Positions 59,850 to 64,000 of a stretch of 64,000 bases of DNA are shown here, in pieces. Location: the NCBI RefSeq assembly GCF_021535135.1, contig NZ_CP091036.1, positions 1,736,001-1,800,000 on the forward strand, read 5' to 3'. Source of the stretch: Antarcticibacterium sp. 1MA-6-2 (GTDB taxonomy: Bacteria > Bacteroidota > Bacteroidia > Flavobacteriales > Flavobacteriaceae). How positions within the stretch are numbered: the first letter of the stretch is position 1; each line of letters starts with the position of its first letter. The notes under the pieces were generated by a model. It was not told where the DNA came from and made no database searches. It was given only the letters and a program-made list of their open reading frames with translations. The translations under genes were made by a program, and so were the position numbers.

Positions 59850-61035
59850 CTAATAAATATATTCTCCAAACTCACTTTTAATCGTAAGCTTTTTTGAATC
59901 TGAAGCTTCTACCCTCCCTACTACTTTAGCATCAATATCAAAAGATTTGGAAATGCTTATAATTTCATCAGCTATATTTTCGTCAACATACAGTTCCATC
60001 CTGTGTCCCATATTGAAGACCTGGTACATCTCTTTCCAGTTTGTTTTACTTTCCTGTTGAATTAATTTGAAGAGCGGTGGTATCTCAAACAGGTTATCTT
60101 TGATGATGTGTAGATCCTCTATAAAGTGAAGGATTTTTGTTTGTGCTCCGCCACTGCAGTGAACCATTCCGTTAATTTCTTTATTGCTGAACCGTGACAG
60201 TATTTTCTTAATAACCGGGGCATAAGTTCTCGTAGGAGAAAGAACCAGCTTTCCGGCGTCCAATGGTGAATTTTCAACAGTATCTGTAAGACTGCGGGTA
60301 CCGGAATAGGTGAGTTCTTCAGGAATACTATTATCAAAGCTTTCCGGATATTTTTCAGCTAAAGCTTTAGAGAATACATCATGACGCGCAGAGGTTAAAC
60401 CGTTACTCCCCATTCCGCCGTTATATTGTTTTTCATAAGAAGCCTGACCATAAGAAGCAAGACCTACAATAACATTTCCGGGCTTTATATTAGCATTATC
60501 TATAACATCTTCCCTTCTCATCCTCGCTGTTACTGTAGAGTCTACAATGATCGTTCTTACAAGATCGCCAACATCAGCCGTTTCGCCTCCCGTAGAATGG
60601 ATCTCTACCCCAAACTTTTTAAGATCCTCCAGTAGTTCTTCTGTTCCATTAATGATTGCAGAGATAACTTCCCCGGGAATCACATTCTTATTTCTACCAA
60701 TGGTGGAAGACAGCAAAATATTGTCTGTTGCACCTACGCACAAGAGATCATCAATATTCATAATAAGTGCATCCTGTGCAATTCCCTTCCAAACGCAGAG
60801 ATCACCTAGGTTTCCTTCCAGTACATATAAGCCAGGGAAGATTTTGTACCTAAGCACCGTCGGCATGCATAATCAGGCAGTATTCTTCGTCACTAAGTAA
60901 GATAATCGGGAACTATTTTACAAAATGCTTTAGGATATAATCCCTTATCTACATTTTTAATTGCATTGTGAACATCTTCTTTTCCTGCAGAAACTCCTCT
61001 GCTTAAGCATATCTTTTACTGGTTTCCTGACTCAT
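59850..61035 (-). CDS. purM: Phosphoribosylformylglycinamidine cyclo-ligase (AIR synthase)
   Basis: Converts FGAM to AIR in purine synthesis. Visible: VWKGIAQDALIMNIDDLLCVGATDNILLSSTIGRNKNVIPGE, IHSTGGETADVGDLVRTIIVDSTVTARMRREDV, GLTSARHDVFSKALAEKYPES and LVLSPTRTYAPVIKK. Four scars at 61001-61008, 60892-60898, 60848-60855 and 60804-60811 break the frame. Restoring GCCGGC, ACCGGT, GCCGGT and ACCGGT (gene strand) gives KRYAGRGVSAGKEDVHNAI, DYLTGDEEYCLIMHADGAGTKS and WKETGDLCVWKG, and a 392-residue gene starting at ATG 61035. Frameshifts in this purine gene support sequence error. Confidence 0.94.
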
Positions 61036-61184
61036 GACAGCTCAATTTTAAAAAGCGTGGTTCAAAGATACAAGGTTTTGATTTTTTTTGAAGCGACTGT
61101 ATCTTTTATTATTCTAAATCCCCAGTCTACTTCCTGGTGCAAAAAAATCGATAGAAATTATCTAATTTAGGGGGTATAAACGAA

Positions 61185-61209
61185 AAGCCCCGCAAAATTT
61201 GCAGGGCTT
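61185..61209 (-). terminator. Terminator after glutamine synthetase
   Basis: Minus strand AAGCCCTGCAAA ... TTTGCGGGGCTT (one mismatch) followed by TTTTCG, 20 bases past the glutamine synthetase stop. Confidence 0.75.
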
Positions 61210-61228
61210 CTCTCTTAAATATGAATTT

Positions 61229-63418
61229 TTATCTTGTAAATAGTAATTCCCTGTATTTAGTTAATGGCCAGATTTCATCATCTACAATTAACTCCAGTTT
61301 ATCACAATGGTACCTGATCTTATCAAAGAATGGCTTCACATTATCACAGTATGCAAAAGCTTTCTCTTCGGCATGTTCCTGCTTATTTGCTGTCTTGCGT
61401 TCCTCGATCATTGCATTAATATCGCGATTGATATTTTCAATATGTTCAGAAATTTCAGTTATTAATTCAAGTTGTTCCTTGGAATGAGTTTTGAATTCTT
61501 TTTCTGAAAAAATTTCTTTTAGACCTCTAACATTTTTTATCAGCAAATTTTGATAACGAATTGCAGTCGGGATCACATGGTTTCTCGCGATATCTCCCAG
61601 GATACGCCCTTCAATTTGAATACGCATTGCGTAATCTTCAAGTTCAATCTCGTGCCGTGCTACTATTTCCTTTCGGTTCATCACCCCTAATTCTTCAAAA
61701 AGGGCAATGGTTTTATCAGCCACCTGAACTTTTAAAGCTAGCGGTGTGGTTTTGTTATTACTTAAACCTCTCTTTTTTGCCTCTTCCTGCCATGCATCTC
61801 CATAACCATCCCCTTCAAATCTAATCTTTTTAGATTCTTTGATGTATTCTCTAAGAATATTGAAGATAGCATCATCCTTCTTCATCTTCTTATTCTTGAT
61901 AAGACCATCAACTTTTTTCTTGAATTCAATTAATTGTTTTGCAACAATAGAGTTAAGAACAGTCATTGGGCTGGCACAGTTTGCCTGTGATCCCACTGCA
62001 CGGAATTCAAATTTATTTCCAGTAAAGGCAAAAGGAGATGTTCTGTTCCTATCGGTATTATCCAAAAGGATTTCAGGAATTTTCCCTACCACGTTCAATT
62101 TTAGATCGGTTTTTTCCTGTGGAGATAATTTCCCATCTGTTACCTTCTCTAATTCATCAAGAACTTCAGTTAATTGACTTCCGATAAATGCAGATATAAT
62201 TGCAGGTGGAGCTTCGTTAGCACCAAGACGGTGATCATTAGATGCACTCGCAATAGTCGCACGAAGTAATTCCTCATTTTCCTGAACTGCCTTTATAGTA
62301 TTTATAAAGAAAGTCAGGAACTGCAAATTTTTCATTGGTGTGGAACCAGGACCCAAAAGGTTTACTCCCGTATCTGTAGCCAGTGACCAGTTGTTGTGCT
62401 TTCCACTTCCGTTAATTCCGGAAAAAGGTTTTTCGTGAAAAAGAACTTTAAAATTGTGTCTTTCAGCCACCTTGTCCATTAGATCCATAATTAAAGAGTT
62501 ATGATCTACTGCAAGGTTTGCTTCTTCAAATATAGGTGCAAGCTCAAATTGATTTGGAGCAACTTCATTATGCCGGGTCTTAACCGGAATTCCAAGTAAC
62601 ATACATTCCTTTTCAAGATCCATCATATATGCCAGGACACGTGAAGGAATAGATCCAAAATAATGATCATCTAACTGTTGTCCTTTTGCAGGAGAATGTC
62701 CAAGTAAGGTACGACCTGAAAGTTGTAAATCTGGCCTTGAAGCTGCAAGGGCAGAATCAATTAAAAAGTATTCCTGCTCCCATCCAAGGGTAGCAGTTAC
62801 CTTGGTAACGTTTTTATCAAAATATTTTGCTACAGCAGTCGCAGCCTGGTCAACAGATTGTAATGCACGTAGTAGTGGGGTTTTATAATCCAGAGCCTCT
62901 CCTGTGTAAGAAACAAAAACTGTAGGAATACAAAGAGTCGTTCCATATATAAAAGCAGGTGAAGTTGGATCCCATGCAGTATAACCTCTGGCTTCAAAGG
63001 TATTTCTTATACCACCATGTGGGAAACTTGAAGCATCAGGCTCCTGTTGAACCAATTGGTTACCGCCAAATTTTTCAATTGCCAGTCCATCCCCTATAGT
63101 TTCAAAAAAGGCATCATGCTTCTCGGCAGTAGAACCAGTTAATGGCTGAAACCAATGTGTATAATGAGTAACTCCTTTAGAAATGGCCCATTCTTTCATA
63201 CCTGTAGAGATGTGATCTGCAACCACACGACTAATTTTTAAGCCGGATTTATTTGCATCAATAACACTCTGGTAGGCCTCCTTGGTAAGGAATTGCCTCA
63301 TGACCGTTTCGTTGAACACATTTTTTCCAAAGAGGTCTGAACGACGTTCGTTCTCTTCGATCTTTACTAGTTTACGGTTTAAAGTTTCTTTTAAAGCCTG
63401 GAATCGCAATGTTGACAT
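61229..63418 (-). CDS. glnN: Glutamine synthetase III
   Basis: 729 residues, the GSIII length, found in Bacteroidota and cyanobacteria. Visible: HWFQPLTGSTAEKHDAFFE, GGIRNTFEARGYTAWDPTSPAF, LGWEQEYFLIDSAL, KTRHNEVAPNQFELAPIFEEANLAVDHN, FSGINGSGKHNNWSL, SNDHRLGANEAPPAIISAF and FRAVGSQANCASPMTVLN. It condenses ammonia and glutamate with ATP. No scar lies inside this long gene. Monocistronic, between an upstream gap and the terminator. Confidence 0.97.
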   Translation of the reverse strand: MSTLRFQALKETLNRKLVKIEENERRSDLFGKNVFNETVMRQFLTKEAYQSVIDANKSGLKISRVVADHISTGMKEWAISKGVTHYTHWFQPLTGSTAEKHDAFFETIGDGLAIEKFGGNQLVQQEPDASSFPHGGIRNTFEARGYTAWDPTSPAFIYGTTLCIPTVFVSYTGEALDYKTPLLRALQSVDQAATAVAKYFDKNVTKVTATLGWEQEYFLIDSALAASRPDLQLSGRTLLGHSPAKGQQLDDHYFGSIPSRVLAYMMDLEKECMLLGIPVKTRHNEVAPNQFELAPIFEEANLAVDHNSLIMDLMDKVAERHNFKVLFHEKPFSGINGSGKHNNWSLATDTGVNLLGPGSTPMKNLQFLTFFINTIKAVQENEELLRATIASASNDHRLGANEAPPAIISAFIGSQLTEVLDELEKVTDGKLSPQEKTDLKLNVVGKIPEILLDNTDRNRTSPFAFTGNKFEFRAVGSQANCASPMTVLNSIVAKQLIEFKKKVDGLIKNKKMKKDDAIFNILREYIKESKKIRFEGDGYGDAWQEEAKKRGLSNNKTTPLALKVQVADKTIALFEELGVMNRKEIVARHEIELEDYAMRIQIEGRILGDIARNHVIPTAIRYQNLLIKNVRGLKEIFSEKEFKTHSKEQLELITEISEHIENINRDINAMIEERKTANKQEHAEEKAFAYCDNVKPFFDKIRYHCDKLELIVDDEIWPLTKYRELLFTR

Positions 63419-63532
63419 TTTGTGCTGTTTAATTTAAAATTACCAGGAACAAAAATAAACTTTTTTCGCAAACACCCCCTAAGTTTTAGGGTAAAAATCC
63501 GAAAACGATATAAAATTTTTTGAAGCCCCTCC

Positions 63533-64000
63533 CTAATTTATAAAGGTTAAAGCTATATAAACGGCATATGCAGCAAAAAGCACTATTCCTTTGTACCTGC
63601 TCAAAATGAATTTTTCGGGAAGAAAGGCCAGGGGAATTAAGATAAATGCAAATCCCATCATCCAAAAGATGTCTATATTGAGAATAGCATCAGAAGCTAC
63701 AAAAATAGGTTGGATGATCGCCGTTATGCCAAGAACCGAAGCTATATTAAAAATATTGGATCCTATAAGGTTTCCCAGGGAGATAGCTTTTTCTTTGCGC
63801 AAAGCCGCAACTACCGAGGCTGCAAGTTCAGGAACACTGGTTCCTATTGCAATAACGGTAACAGATATCACTCTTTCACTCACCCCTAACATTCCTGCTA
63901 CGTCTACCGCTCCCGACACTAATAATTCTGATCCTCCCCATAAAGCAAGACCTCCTATAATTAACCAGGCACCGATTTTAAAATTAGTAGTAACGGCGAG
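63533..64000 (-). CDS. Na+/Ca2+ antiporter (CaCA family), partial
   Basis: The C-terminal part of a CaCA-type antiporter running off the right edge. It shows the second alpha repeat VTVIAIGTSVPELAASVVAALRKEKAISLGNLIGSNIFNI, the GSNxFN and GTSxPE signatures, then three more helices. Resembles YrbG-like exchangers. The N-terminal half is missing; the frame is open to the window end. Confidence 0.88.
   Translation of the reverse strand, partial: LAVTTNFKIGAWLIIGGLALWGGSELLVSGAVDVAGMLGVSERVISVTVIAIGTSVPELAASVVAALRKEKAISLGNLIGSNIFNIASVLGITAIIQPIFVASDAILNIDIFWMMGFAFILIPLAFLPEKFILSRYKGIVLFAAYAVYIALTFIN

Noticed and set aside
61737..61748. GCTAGC in the glutamine synthetase gene as a scar
   Set aside because: Frame intact and TPLALKVQ fits the neighbouring helix; cannot be told from real sequence.

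Overview
The window is a chromosomal segment of a Bacteroidota bacterium, most likely a marine-type member of the Flavobacteriaceae. The evidence is low GC, flavobacterial families (Lacal_2735, DUF4920, DUF6268, DUF2795, Gmad2 lipoproteins, glutamine synthetase III, a DnaJ with only two CxxCxGxG motifs), Bacteroidota -7 boxes (TAnnTTTG), and many dispersed short repeats. No tRNA, rRNA, CRISPR array or intact insertion sequence was seen. The genus cannot be fixed from the sequence.

Layout. 1-4.8 kb: a broken ThuA/sugar-dehydrogenase lipoprotein, a methyltransferase carrying a minisatellite, an ABC ATPase, a small membrane protein and a cobalamin adenosyltransferase, separated by degenerate short tandem repeats. 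4.9-8.7 kb: DUF2795 gene and secA. 8.8-9.7 kb: a six-copy palindromic array. 9.7-15.8 kb: two ECF sigma/anti-sigma modules with visible ECF-type promoters, then M23 peptidase, DUF2911 and Ohr genes. 15.9-24.9 kb: MeaB, two glycosyltransferases, PAP2, MATE, M28 peptidase, PPK2 and GNAT. 25-31.4 kb: an NtrC-type regulator, an ABC-2 exporter, dnaJ and grpE. 31.5-47.6 kb: mixed housekeeping and envelope genes (YceI, MnmD, ilvE, M49 peptidase, CrcB, MFS, DEAD-box helicase, MarC, and a tiny Cys-rich protein). 47.6-49.1 kb: a 1.4-kb palindromic repeat array. 49.4-64 kb: IcmF, a GH3 enzyme, DUF4197, a BtuF-like protein, pyrF, prfA, a small ABC system, purM, glutamine synthetase III and a Na+/Ca2+ antiporter.

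The most striking signal is genome-wide. Reading frames of about 15 genes, including essential ones (secA, purM, dnaJ), break at 27 places. At each place the protein or an exact reading-frame repair calls for the hexamer RCCGGY, but the sequence shows a 7-8 base 'scar' such as GCTTAGC, ACTAGGT or GCTTAAGC. I found no intact RCCGGY anywhere in the 64 kb, although CCGG with other flanks is common (roughly 120 by eye). Replacing each scar by RCCGGY makes every affected gene an exact multiple of three. The simplest reading is that RCCGGY is a fully modified (methylated) site in this organism and that a long-read basecaller miscalled it. The frameshifts are therefore almost certainly not real pseudogenes, and annotations below treat these genes as intact.

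Two genes missed by simple ORF calling were recovered: a 36-residue protein with 11 cysteines downstream of marC, and a small membrane protein translationally coupled to an ABC ATPase. Functional threads: B12-dependent metabolism (adenosyltransferase, MeaB, IcmF, BtuF-like protein), envelope stress (two ECF systems, DUF4097 protein, M23), and central nitrogen/nucleotide metabolism (GlnN, PurM, PyrF, IlvE).
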